The translations under genes were made by a program, and so were the position numbers. Of a stretch of DNA of 64,000 nucleotides, positions 54,011 to 64,000 are shown piece by piece. A model generated the notes under the pieces. The model made no database searches. It was not told the origin of the DNA and saw only the letters and a program-made list of their open reading frames with translations. Every line of letters begins with the position of its first letter. The first letter of the stretch is position 1. Origin of the DNA: Trichobilharzia regenti (lineage: Eukaryota > Platyhelminthes > Trematoda > Strigeidida > Schistosomatidae); NCBI GenBank assembly GCA_944472135.2, contig OX235263.1, positions 84,662,721-84,726,720 of the forward strand, read 5' to 3'.

Positions 54011-54183
54011 TGTCTGTTTTCGACATATAACTTTGCACAAATTTGCGGAAGTTCAAGTCGCCACACTCCGTGTAGCACGCGAAGCAAGAGAATAAAGTAC
54101 AAGAAAAGCATAATAGAAACAGTGAGCAGAGGTGTGAGACAAAGGAGAAGTAATAACGAAGAACAAAACAGTTTCATTGGAGA

Positions 54184-55692
54184 TCATAAGTCACAAGGAG
54201 TGGATGCATCTGCGTCAGCCAGCCATTGAGAACGATTTTGAGCCATGTCACCAATTGTTTCCAACCATAGATTTTTACCGTCCCGAGGACCCCAGCCTGG
54301 AAGCCTACACCTTCCTACGTGGCTTAGACCAACTGTTGTGGATTTCATTGACTGGTGCCAAGTTTTTGTTTGACCGCCGCTAGCTTTTTTCCAGCCTGAC
54401 CCTATATCCGCTAACATAGCTCGTCGAGGGAGGCGATGGCTTGGCATACGTAACACATGTCCTAACCATCTCAGTCTTTGTAACTTCACGACTTCGTCGA
54501 TTGATTTCCCTTGTTTATCTAGAACTCGACGCCTAACCTCAATATTACTCACCTTATTATGCCACTTCACATGGGAAGTAGAGCGCAGGCACCTATGATC
54601 AAACACAGCTAGTCTTTTCATGTCTTCCACTCTCAGTGGCCAGGTCTCACAACCATAAAGGAGGACGGAGCGGACTGATGAGCAGTACACCCGCCCTTTG
54701 GTCGATAGTCGAACATCTCGTCTACGCCAGAGACGGCGTAAACTGGCAAATGCGAAACGAGCCCCCTGTATTCGTGCTGAGGTCTCGTCAGAGATCAACC
54801 CGTTGGCACTGGCTGATGGTACTTCCCAAATAAGTGAAGCGGTCAACGTGCTCTACCACTTCACTTCCTATTTTTAAACTAGGCGTCGATGTAGTCCAGT
54901 CAGTCCTGAAACATCATCTTGCATTTGGCGGGAGCGAATCGCATGCCAAACATTCGTAGATTGCGGCTCAAGGTGTTTAGAAGACTCTGCATTTCGTCAG
55001 CGTCTTTGCCTAGAAGGACTATATCGTCTGCATATTCCAAGTCAACGAGATTATTCCCCGGTAGCAGGTCAATCCTTGAGTCGCTGAAGTCACTTAGGGT
55101 TAAGTCCATTAACACATCTATGATGAAGTTGAATAGAAAAGGAGATAATGGGCATCCTTGACGGACACCACTGGTCGTCATCAGTTCAGATGACAACTCG
55201 CCGTAAGCCCTCACCTGGCTGTACGAGTACGAGTAGAGTGCCTTCATCAGTGCAATATATTTTTCTTGGAATTCCCTTTACAGCCAAGCATCTCCAGAGA
55301 ACTTCTCGATCGACACAGTCAAATGCTGCCTTTAGGTCAAGAAATATAATGACTGTTGGACGCCGGTAGGAATGCCTATGTTCTAGAATCTGTCGGAGGG
55401 TGAAGATATGATCAATACACCCTCTTCCTGGTCTAAAGCCTGCCTGGCTCCCTCGTGTTTGTGCTTCCCGAGCACCACTCAGTCTACGCATGATTATTGA
55501 GCCTAAGACTTTAGATACTATATTAGTCAAGCTAATCCCTCTGTGATTATCACAGGAAGACTTGTCTCCCTTCTTGTATATGGGGATAATCAGTGATTTA
55601 CAACAACCCGATGGGACTTCTTCTGATTCCCAGACGCTGTCTAGTACCTCAGTTAATGCAGACAGTAAACTGTCTCCTCTAGAAGTTAAAGG

Positions 55693-55700
<8 letters not shown>
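54184..55700 (-). pseudogene. RTE-2 LINE reverse transcriptase, best copy
   Basis: Three reverse frames. 55186-55758: PSGCCKSLIIPIYKKGDKSSCDNHRGIS, AGFRPGRGCIDHIFTLRQIL and LDLKAAFDCVDR (motif A). 54900-55247: VRQGCPLSPFLFNF and catalytic EYADDIVLL. 54184-54846: C-terminal domain with TKGRVYCSSVRSVLLYGCETWPL, LGHVLRMPSHRLPRRAM and the end GDMAQNRSQW. Frameshifts near 55230 and 54890. Typical RTE of the SR2/SR3 kind, distinct from RTE-1. The endonuclease is missing; the 5' junction is at the AAT tract near 55700. Confidence 0.9.
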
Positions 55701-55727
<27 letters not shown>

Positions 55728-55729
55728 TG
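55694..55729. repeat. (AAT)n microsatellite at the RTE-2 5' junction
   Basis: About 11 AAT units preceded by CTAGAAGTTAAAGGATAT, a phrase close to the RTE-1 3' end (GGAATTAAAGGATA). The tract may be the tail of another RTE copy onto which RTE-2 was joined. Confidence 0.9.
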
Positions 55730-55759
55730 AAACATCTTCGTGGACTCCGATAATACACT

Positions 55760-56110
55760 AAGTAATAGATAAAGTGTTAGATGGTTGGAGACAATCGACA
55801 AGAAGCCTTGACTGACCTAGATTTCGTGCTAGTTGGTTTTCACCAGTCAGCAAGGTGGCTTATCTGCAATCTTGGAGGAACTTATGTCTGTTCTCCCTGA
55901 TACTAAAACCCGCGTCACCCACTGCCACCTGCAGTCACAGACGTTACCACTTAGCTATTGGGGGTCTCGACTGACCTCGTGTAGGACTGTATTGGATATT
56001 TTGATTGGACAGTACTCAGTAATTACTGTAATATGTGCGTGTGTCTAGTCCTTTCTTTGATGCAGACTGAATTGTATCAGTCAGGTTCGCTATGTGACCA
56101 CCATTCTAGG
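55760..56110 (-). mobile_element. SINE3 copy
   Basis: The reverse strand has tRNA-like sequence near 55900-55970 (complement of ACTAAAACCCGCGTCACCC and ACGTTACCACTTAGCTATTGGG), and the 5' part TCAGTCTGCATCAAAG-complement near 56060-56080. The box B is decayed. Confidence 0.65.
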
Positions 56111-56139
56111 TAGCTAGCCATCAGAGTGTACATTGACTT

Positions 56140-56515
56140 GGTGATGTTAGATTGTTGGAGGCGATCGGCAGGAAGCCTTTGGCCAAGGTCTCGTGCTCTG
56201 ACTGCAGGCGGTACTGGTTGGTGACGCAGGTTCAAATTTCAGAAGAGACATGAGTTCCTTCAGGGTTGCAGATACGGCAGCCTGCTGACTGATGAGTGCC
56301 AACTACCACGGAACCTCCGTCTAGCTGGGCTTCCTACCGATTGCGTCCAACCATCTAATATCATCAAATCAATGTACATCGTGATGGTGAGCTACCTAGC
56401 TTGATGGTGGCCATATTGCAAACCTGATTGATAGAATCCAGTCTGCACCAAAGAAAGGACTAGCCAGACACATCACACTAGTTACTAACTAGTGTCCCAT
56501 CAAAGTGTTACATAA
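56140..56515 (+). mobile_element. SINE3 copy, partly rearranged
   Basis: TTGGTGACGCAGGTTCAAATTTCAG near 56218-56242 is the box B region, then GAGTTCCTTCAGGGTTGCAGATACG and a tail ending CCAACCATCTAATATCATC. A 5'-part segment in inverse order follows to 56510. Forms an inverted pair with the preceding copy. Confidence 0.6.
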
Positions 56516-56519
56516 AGTA

Positions 56520-56888
56520 ACTCAATGTTTCTTTCAACCATTTATAGAGACGCAGACTGCCAATCTGAGACCCATACAACAGATGCTAAGAGTTAGTTGT
56601 TGGAGACTTTTGCTGATATGGTTATTAGGCATTCTCACTACAGCAGATGCATTCACCCCATACAGTCTTTAAAATCCCAAAAATCTTCATTATTCTTTCT
56701 GTTATGCTTTTATGAAATGTGGCAGTGTGAAATGACTGACTTTTGTGCAAAATTCTCTGTGTATGATTCATCCGAGTAAATTGCCACAAACGCGGAGAAA
56801 AGTGATTCCCACATATCCATGTATTTGTATTTTCGGTAGATTATTTTGATAGAGAAAATTGTGTTCTTAGTCAGATAGTTGAGTTGAC
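56520..56888. other. No recognisable gene
   Basis: A 60-codon frame at 56597-56779 has no motif; nothing assigned. Confidence 0.4.
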
Positions 56889-56889
56889 T

Positions 56890-57228
56890 TTATTTGTTTT
56901 CGACAGACGAAGAAAGACCAGATTTGCAGTATAAAATGTGATATCATAAGTCTATTTCACAGGCTCCCGTCATCAGCTAACTGCAAACTACCTAAAATTA
57001 AAACACTTATAAATAATAACATAAATTTCACACTTCAATGTTTTAAAGGTGTTAGAGAAAACATTATAAGATGAACGCATCCAGAATATAAGTATTACAA
57101 TTAGCTTGAGTTTAAGTTACCATCAATTCATATTTTATCAAACTATGAACAAAAAGGGTGTGTGTGGGGGTGAGAGAAGACAGAAAACAGAAAAATTGGA
57201 TAAACAGTGTTGCCTTGTACGTCAACAT
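56890..57228 (+). repeat. Terminal region of Penelope-like element A (right arm)
   Basis: Matches 25410-25750. It breaks off at ACATGTCA (57228) and resumes at about 61268, the two sides of a 4-kb insertion containing the SINE1 pair and a LINE. Confidence 0.7.
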
Positions 57229-57247
57229 GTCAATAATAATAATTTTC

Positions 57248-57415
57248 AGGATTTCATCATGAGCTGACAATAGTTAGAGAACCATTGGAAAACCTGGGAG
57301 TACTGGACAGCTGTTTCGTCCTAGTTCGGGACTCTTCAGCAATACGCACCTACCGGGATTCGAACCCAGGACCTTCCGATTACAAGGCGAGCTCGTATAC
57401 CATTAAGGATTCAAG
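57248..57415 (-). mobile_element. SINE1 copy with an apparently intact hammerhead
   Basis: On the reverse strand: box A-like CTTAATGGTATACGAGCTCG, box B GGGTTCGAATCCC (about 57355-57367), hammerhead 57300-57345, and tail TCAGCTCATGATGAAATCCTG. It forms the left half of a near-perfect inverted repeat with the next copy. Confidence 0.88.
57300..57345 (-). ncRNA. Hammerhead ribozyme, all consensus positions present
   Basis: Read on the reverse strand from 57345: stem I GTATTG, core CTGAAGA (C3, G5, A6, G8, A9 present; only the freely variable position 7 is A), stem II GTCC/GGAC around loop CGAACTA, GAA (G12 A13 A14), short stem III with A15.1-T16.1 and C-G closing an AGCT loop, C17, then CAGTAC pairing six of six with stem I (one G-T). 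Cleavage would fall 3' of C17, between 57306 and 57305. This is a type I minimal hammerhead; Sm-alpha repeats of schistosomes are known to encode active ones. Activity here is predicted, not shown. Confidence 0.8.
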
Positions 57416-57419
57416 GACC

Positions 57420-57636
57420 ATTGGATCGGGTCCTAGTGGCTTAATGGTATACGAGCTCGCCTTGCAACCGGAAGGTCCTGGGTTCGAATCCCGGTAGGTG
57501 CGTATTACTGAAGAGTCCCGAACTAGGACGAAACAGCCGTCAAGTACTCCCAGGCTTTCCAATGGTTCTCTAACTATTGTCAGCTCATGATGAAATCCTG
57601 AAACCAATCAAATCCCTACAAACCAACACTTAAATA
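57420..57636 (+). mobile_element. SINE1 copy, right half of the inverted pair
   Basis: GGATCGGGTCCTAGTGGCTTAATGG, box B GGGTTCGAATCCC at 57480-57492, hammerhead-like 57502-57547, and the tail through CAAATCCCTACAAACCAACACTTA at about 57611-57632, which ends at an ATT-type run. It is the most tRNA-like SINE1 in the window. Confidence 0.88.
57502..57547 (+). ncRNA. Hammerhead ribozyme, near-intact
   Basis: Core CTGAAGA (57508-57514), stem II GTCC/GGAC (57515-57518, 57526-57529), GAA (57530-57532), stem III AC/GT around AGCC, C17 at 57541. Stem I pairs GTATT with AAGTAC-side bases (including a G-T) but has an A-A mismatch next to the core. All invariant core bases are present; the mismatch at 1.1 may lower activity. 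Confidence 0.65.
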
Positions 57637-58483
57637 ATAATTTTATTCCAGAAACAGTACTAGTGGTACAGTGTGGAATTTTCAGCACATATCTACAATA
57701 TTGCATCTAATTTCATCGCACATTTAAAAGGAGTATTACAAGAAAAATAAATATAAAACTAACAACAACAAAAACCAAAAAGAAACACAAAAATAACAAA
57801 AAATTCAAATAAAAATACCAAGTAGAAAAGAAGATAAACACCAATAGTGAAAAATATTTCAGTATTTGGTAGTGGAAGCTATGAAATGTGTATGCGAGGT
57901 GAACAGTAACAGCTATAATCATACAAGAAGTTATGAGATGTTTTTAAGAATGTTTATAGCCAAGATGATCAGTTAATTTGATTGAACTACACTAAACAAT
58001 CATAAAACAAACATTTCAGGTTTTTTTTACTGTCAGCAGTGTTTGTTGTGGTAGTGTGAGTAAACCTCCATAATACAACATTTTTAAGATGGTGATAGTG
58101 GCGTTCACAAACAAGATTGTCAGTTAAATAGTGCCGAACAAAAAAAACCACAAAACTAATATTACATGATGGTTAATGACAGGAGAATTTTTTAATAATC
58201 ATAGTGATAATATAGTGGACCAGCAGATACACAAAAGAAGGAATAGAATAAAGAATAAAAAAGTAAGCCAATGATAATAATTTTAAGTAGCTAAGTATGT
58301 TTAAGAAGGTTGTTCACTATAGAGTACAAATAAGAGAGTATAAGGGAGAAATAAAAGGGCCAAAATTATGTTATTAACAACAAAGCAAGTCATAGGTTTC
58401 ACGCTTAACATTGTCTCTGTCACTTAGAACACGGGCCAAATATGGTATCGTTGAGTTCCTATACTTGGTTGTACGAGCATATA

Positions 58484-59640
58484 TTATTTTGTACTGATTT
58501 CTGGTTCTACCTGATGAGATGCAAGGAGAGAGTTGGGAAGAGAGGGGTGTTGGGGGTCAGAGAGTATGGTTTTAGACCATTTCTCGCATGTATTCAGATG
58601 CTTATCCACTAATGTAGTGACGAGCTGACTGAGTTTTACACCGCTAGTCCTACTAACTACCTTCAACATCCTTCTCAGGATGGTATATTCCTTTTTCAGT
58701 AACCCAGGAAAGACTAACGGGGAACAGTAAAGTAGAATAGGTAGGATACGAGAGTTGACAAATTGTGAAAGCAGAGGTTGAGGGACTCCAGTTAGTCTGA
58801 GTTTCTTAATGTAGTAGGTTAGACGAAACACTTTCTTGGAAATCATTTGGATATGAGATGACCAAGTAAGGTCGGAAGATATAACTAATCCGAGGTATTT
58901 TGCATTAGACTTTGTTTCAATTATAGTCCCCTCAATTCTACAGGCATCATGAGTGCTTACTAGTGTTTGTAGATCTCGTTTATGCCTAAAGGAGAAGTCG
59001 ACAGTCTGGCATTTTGAGGGATTCAGCATGAGGCCATTTAGTTTAGACCACTGACTGATGTCCGACAGGAAGCTATTTAATTTGAAGCAGTCTGACTGAG
59101 ACTTAACGGGAAGCGAAACAGTCAGGTCATCTGCATATTTGACGAAGTTGATTTCGTCTGAGAGAGGTAAGTCATGTAAGAAGAAGGAAAAGAGAAACGG
59201 CGAGAGAACAGCACCCTGAGGAACACCAGCTTCAGTAAGCAAAGGAGAGGAAGCTACACCATTATATACCGTGTACTGCATCCTATTGGAGAAGTAAGAG
59301 TGCAGCCAGTTGATAGCCCAGGACTCAGTTTGTGTAAGGCTAAGCTTGTTTAACAAAAGGCCTCTAGGTACAGAGTCAAAAGCAGATGTGTAATCAAGGA
59401 AAGTACAACGGACATACTTGGCCCCTTTGTCTAAGGAGGATACAATGTTGTGATGAAACACAGCAGCAGCATCCAAAGTACTTCTACCCTGTTTGTAAGC
59501 AAACTGCTTTGGATCATTTGAGAAGCTTAGGGAGGGAATGAGTTTTTGTAAAATAATTTCTCCATCAGTTTCAAAAAAGGAGAGGTAATGGCAATTGGTC
59601 TAAACTTAACACTATCTCCAGAACCAGACTTGGGTACAGG
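58484..59640 (-). pseudogene. LINE reverse transcriptase
   Basis: The clear frame is 58484-59476, but it is open upstream to about 59550 (SNDPKQFAYKQGRSTLDAA). Counting from the TTG at 59476: DYTSAFD 28-34, GVPQGAVLSPFLF 84-96, catalytic YADD 114-117, KYLGL and TWSSHI near 193-207. Further upstream, KIIPVPKSGSGDSVKFRPIAIT (58484 frame shifted by one near 59560) supplies the fingers. The single shift there makes this copy nonfunctional unless a sequencing error. Confidence 0.88.
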
Positions 59641-59913
59641 GATGATTTTAATATCTTTCCACAGAGAAGGTACAATTATTATAAAAAGAAGTATTGAAAA
59701 TGCTTGTAAGTGGGTTACTTAAAATATCAGCACATTTCTTTAAAACAATGGCAGGTATACCATCAGGGCCTAGACTCTGGGAAGGTTTAAGAGATTTCAA
59801 ACATTTAAGAACATCAGAAGTATTGAAACGATGAAAGTCACTGGTCGTGTTATTAGTTAAATTGAAGGCAGAAGGGACATTTGGAGGGCGGATGAAAGAT
59901 CTATTGAGAGTAT

Positions 59914-61167
59914 TTACATCAATAGAAGAGGCAAAATTATTATGCTTACCACAACCAGTAATTTCTCTAAAAAGCTTCCATATGTTTTCTGAGTTTTACA
60001 AGATAGTATTGTTTGATTATAAATGTTGTTTAGTCTCTTGATTTCAGATTTAATTTGGGTGTTTATCTTCTTAAGACCAGATTTATTCTTTGTCTTGTAC
60101 AGCTTCTCTTTTTCTCTACGAAGTTTTTTGAGATGAGGGGAAGAAAAACGATCCATTCTTTTGAAAATTATCTGTTTTGGACAGCATATATCAAGACAGA
60201 ATTTAAGATAGTCAGTCAAATTGGAAATAGTATCATCCAGTTTGTGTTCGTTGAAAAGTTCCCAGTTAGTGTCATTTAGCATACATCTTAGTTTGAGCAT
60301 ATTTTCTTGTGAGTAACACCTTTGCTGTGTTTTCTTGGACAGATTTGAGAAGATATTAAAGTGAGATCTGCTGTATATCTTAGGTAATATCCGAATAATA
60401 CAATGATCTGAGTTCATGATAGGAGCACGTCTGCGTACTTCATATATTTCCTCATCATTAATAAACACTAGATCAAGAGTTTTATCAAGTCGAGTAGGGA
60501 ATTTAACAATATTGGCATGACCTAATGATACGAGGAAAGAACAATCACAGCAGTTAAAATCTCCTGTGACAACTGATAAAGAGTTTTCAAGATGTGTAAC
60601 GGCGAATTCAGTGAATTCATCAGCAAAATCAGATAGATCAGATGCAGAACAGCCAGGAGTAACATAAATGTTTGAGATGAAGACGTATTTAAACTTGGAT
60701 AAGTGTTTCGGGCGGCATTTGACCGTTATACAATCAATAAAGTCATTAGAGTAAGAAAAACATACATTATTTGAAGTTGACCATTGAGAATGAATGAAAG
60801 TTGCAACACCTCCACCTCTTTTCTTTCTGGAGCATAGTCGATCTTGTCTAAACAATGTAAAACCATTTAGGGAAACCAGATTGTCATCATAGAGTTCATG
60901 GAGCCATGTTTCTTGTAATGCAACAATCGCCGTATTGTGATAAGTATCAGATGATAAGAGAGACTGGAGATGCATAATTTTGTTGGGAAGTGAACGGCAG
61001 TTTGAAGTGACAATAACAGGAATAGTTGTACGATATAAAGGTGTCTGTTTAAGTGCACGTTGCCAACCACCGTGATGTTTTCTCTTAGTTTTATTAGATG
61101 CATGAAAGTCATATGGTTTGAAACGTTTAATGAATGAATTACTGTATTTTATACGATTTGTGATCAT
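59914..61167 (-). pseudogene. LINE APE-type endonuclease, long intact frame
   Basis: 417 codons from ATG at 61165-61167. Motifs: SNCRSL 55-60, QETW 85-88 with catalytic-type E86, RGGG 117-120, GDFN 202-205, LDLVF 231-235, SDH 253-255. A lysine-rich linker to RT follows, ending in a frameshift near 59940. It is labelled pseudogene because the fused RT is out of frame, although the endonuclease domain itself looks whole. Confidence 0.9.
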
Positions 61168-61521
61168 ATTTTATTAAAATTAAGAATGAAAAACATGATG
61201 TACTAGATGCAATATGTAGATGCACGAAAAGGTAGCTCAGGTGTCAAACAGGCCACCTCATACTTCTAAGTATCCAACTCAACTCAGGAAGGTTAAAGTT
61301 CATCGAATTGAAAACTTGCTTAGTGAGCTGAGATATGATTTGCTAATTTCTGTTGAATTGGCTTCAATGAATCAACTAGCCATCGAGCTAATTTGTGGCA
61401 TAGTGAATTCATCATTGATAGTATGGGTCTTAAAGACACATTGGCCTTATGGATTTTTAGTAGACCGTATACAAATGTGAGGTGTTCATTTTTTGACATG
61501 AGTTCGTTGTAAGTTTTGTTG

Positions 61522-61710
61522 TCAATCAGTTTTTTTGATGAGGAGTTCTTTGAGGCATTTATTTACTCTATTTTCAGATGGCGTTGTTGCATCCTTATTA
61601 GTTTTGTCCACCTTAAATTTTTCGGGATCGTTAAGAATTGCCAACATTTTATGTGCATAAACAGTTTTATTCATTATAACAACTCCAGAGCCTTTATCAA
61701 GCCTAAACAT
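61522..61710 (-). pseudogene. PLE A' N-terminal RT piece, inverted
   Basis: MFRLDKGSGVVIMNKTVYAHKMLAILNDPEKFKVDK: the LDKGSGVVIM phrase is the PLE KPDKGNG.VIMD motif before RT, intact here because no foldback unit interrupts it as in the left arm. The RT fingers continue toward 61290. Confidence 0.82.
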
Positions 61711-62624
61711 GACGATGTCATCATTTTCACATAGTTTGTAACGTCATGAATCAGGGATCCGTGTTATTTGACTGCTTTAATCAGATCCACCAGAACATTA
61801 AGTTCACCATGGAATATGAACACAACGACGAGTTCAATTTCCTGGAGCTAAATTTGAACTGGAACTGTTTAAAAGTCCATCTACAGAAAAGAAACCTGGA
61901 CTGGACAATACCCTGACTACAATAGCTTCTGCCCTATAAGCAGCCATAAGCAGGAATTAGTAAGGACACTGTACGACAGGGCCAGTAAGTTCTGTTCGCC
62001 TAACAAAGAAGAAGAAGAATTAAGCTTTCTTGAAAAATGCCTTAAGGAAAACGGGTATCAGAAAGGATTTATCCTAAAGTGCAGCGAAGAAAGAGATGAG
62101 GAAGAGAAGTATCCAACAGTTGAAAAGAAGAAAGTGTTCATTTGCCTCCTACAGAAAGGAGAAGCAGTATCACAAAAGATTGAAAAGAAGATGAAAGGAG
62201 CAACAAAGTGATGCTTCCCTGCAACCAAGCTGGGAAGCAAGCACTACATACTCTATAAGCCAATCGAAACTGGATAAAAACCCTGCTGATGTTAACTCCA
62301 ACTGCATTTATAAACTTACGTGCACCTGTGGCACCAAGTAAATTGTGAGGAGAGAAAGGGGGCTTCGACCTTGTTTTCAGAGCATACTCCAAGAAACTTA
62401 CGCTTAAAAGGAAGCAGATATTTACAAAATGGAATTACCAGACACCCACCATGTGGATACCGGTTATTTTTGTCGAGACTTCCAAATCCTTCAAAATATT
62501 AAAAATATAAAGGACTACGAATCTATTATTATGTTAAGTTTACATTCGAGGGCGGGCATTATCGCCAGATCGACGATATTGCTATGGGAGGTCTCCAAGG
62601 GTCATTGTTAGCTGATATACAGGC

Positions 62625-63430
62625 ATGTCGCATTTTCAGAACCTAGTGGAGGAAGAAATTGGAAAGGTTTATTTTTATAAGGGATATGTAGATGACATAA
62701 CAGTCATTTGTGATAAACCGACAAACGCCATAGAAATCCTGAATCAGATAAACAGAGTACAAAACAATATATCGTCCACATACATTAAAGAGAATAATGG
62801 TTGCCTGCCATTTTTAGATGTACTCATAACCCGCCACCGACAAGATTGGTCAGTAAAACGATCTGTCTACAGAAAGTCCACATGGATGGGACAGTATCTA
62901 AATTATCATAGTGTCTGTCCATTAGAGTATAAAAAGGCGTTAGTTAAGTGCTTGTTTTAAACACATTTACCGTATATGTACTGCGGATACAATAGAAGAA
63001 GAAAGACGATACCTCACTGATATACTGTTGGATAACAATTACACACTGAGATTTATTAGGCGTTACGGAAGTGTGAACCACAGAGCTCTACCAATCCAAT
63101 CAGCTCCCAAAAAGGAAGTTTACATATCCCTTCCGTTCAGAGGTGATCAGCAAAGTCTGGTCACTAGACAAGGATTCAACTCAGCAATTAGTTGAACTTA
63201 TTATGCAGCTAAACTTATCTTCATAGAGAAAACGAGAACTATTCTATCCTGTAAACCCTCACATTATCCGGACGATAATGTCACATCCCACTGTGTTTAT
63301 CACTTTACATGTATGTGTGGAGACACGTACATAGGGAGGAACCATCAGTCTTTGCAGGTTAGGGCTACAGAACACATTTCAAAGTGGCTGCAAGAACAAA
63401 TAACATCGTCAGACATAATCGACCCTTGAA
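62625..63430 (+). pseudogene. PLE A' RT palm, linker and GIY-YIG
   Basis: 62625-62960 matches residues 1-111 of the left copy almost exactly, including YVDD (62685-62696) and LPFLDVLITR. A shift at about 62957 follows; the rest reads in other frames and includes CMCGDTYIGR (about 63309-63340), so the YIG motif is normal here where the left copy has YIWG. The nuclease continues to about 63430 with stops. Confidence 0.86.
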
Positions 63431-64000
63431 ATAGATGTCCAAAATCATCTATAGCCTAGCATATTATAGAGACGGGTCACGAGGTTAATTTCAACAATGC
63501 CTTTAAGCCCATATATAAAACAAGGTTGGGCCACATACCTAAATGCGTTGAAGCCTTAACCATAAAATGACTTAAACCTGTGTTATATGTCCAAAAGTTA
63601 TTTGTTATTATTACCTTAAACCTGACTTGGTAATCCAATTTAGAACCAAGGACCAATTCACTTCATAATATTTTCAACCCTTTCTTTGCTTCGTGTTTTC
63701 TCTTTTTATCTTTCTTACCCGCACCTTTGCGTCTGTCTACACATTATTTATGACCTTGACCCGTACACAATCTGACCTGTATTGTAATTATTCACGCCTT
63801 CTTGCCTTCTATAGAAACTGTGTATGACAAGTAGGTGTGTGATCAGAAATGTCCGAAATGTGTTGCTCAAATACATTACACGTTTCAGATAAACTACGTC
63901 TTCTTATTGCAATCAAACGTCTCAGACAAAACTTATGCACACAGAAAGAGAGTGTATTCAATCTTTCACTCACTCACTTGGTAACCGTATTACTTTCATT

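Larger units (their letters stand above)
57637..61265 (-). mobile_element. CR1/Rex1-like LINE with endonuclease and RT
   Basis: Endonuclease then RT on the reverse strand, about 0.85 kb of 3' UTR to a TAAAATTATTATT-like end near 57637, and a short 5' region. It sits with the SINE1 pair inside PLE A terminal sequence. It is the least damaged LINE here: one long intact endonuclease frame and an RT broken by about one shift. No ORF1 is seen upstream. The fragment at 4380-4887 is the same family. Confidence 0.85.
61270..64000 (+). mobile_element. Penelope-like element A' (mirror copy of 25826-28585), cut by window end
   Basis: Contains, in mirror order, the inverted N-terminal piece (61285-61738, -), the middle/linker piece (61745-62320), the palm restart (about 62330-62625) and YVDD to GIY-YIG (62625-63430), then the outer region to the window end. 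The same internal joins as the left copy. It lacks the 151-bp foldback unit. Confidence 0.88.

Noticed and set aside
53995..54018. Meaningful CTGT repeat
   Set aside because: A short simple repeat after an RTE tail; ordinary for LINE ends.
57435..57500. tRNA gene
   Set aside because: Box A and box B are good, but the segment is part of SINE1 repeated many times, lacks a closed acceptor stem and is followed by the hammerhead domain.

Overview
The window looks like nuclear DNA of a trematode, most probably a blood fluke (Schistosoma). The base composition is AT-rich and almost every recognisable open frame is a retroelement remnant. The families are those expected in schistosomes: RTE and CR1 type LINEs, Penelope-like elements (PLEs), Ty3/Gypsy and BEL/Pao LTR elements, and several tRNA-derived SINEs, one of them carrying a hammerhead-ribozyme domain like that of the schistosome Sm-alpha repeat. 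I found no convincing host gene. The species assignment is inference.

Layout. 1-4.4 kb: a CR1-like LINE (+) with a 132-bp tandem duplication in its 3' region. 4.3-4.9 kb: a fragment of a second LINE family. 6.7-12.3 kb: an RTE LINE (-) split by a young BEL/Pao element at 6769-10731, with 359-bp LTRs that differ at one base, a CCAAG target duplication and an intact gag-like frame but no pol. 14.29-18.70 kb: a complete but broken Ty3/Gypsy element (-) with 194-bp LTRs and an ATGTT duplication, holding a nested SINE. 18.7-25.4 kb: SINEs of three families plus LINE and PLE scraps. 25.4-36.1 kb: PLEs and SINEs forming the left arm of a large inverted duplication. 36.1-44.45 kb: the spacer, with a second Gypsy relic, RTE pieces and a frameshifted but nearly full PLE (40.2-42.4 kb). 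44.45-64.0 kb: the right arm, much enlarged by two RTE lineages, a CR1/Rex1-like LINE (57.6-61.2 kb) and SINEs.

How the parts work together. These are layered mobile elements, not a pathway. LINE and PLE reverse transcriptases supply copying activity; the SINEs carry pol III box A/B-like sequences and depend on other elements. SINE2 and the RTE share a related 3' tail, suggesting mobilisation by RTE. The BEL element has gag but no pol and would need enzymes in trans. Comparing the two arms of the inverted duplication reveals empty sites for later insertions: a whole PLE, a 151-bp foldback unit and a SINE.

Most interesting points: a SINE copy at 57300-57345 (- strand) whose sequence satisfies the whole hammerhead ribozyme consensus, in an inverted SINE pair with a near-intact second ribozyme; the gag-only BEL element with structured tandem repeats; the giant imperfect inverted duplication; and the small PLE-derived foldback insertion with a 10-bp target duplication.
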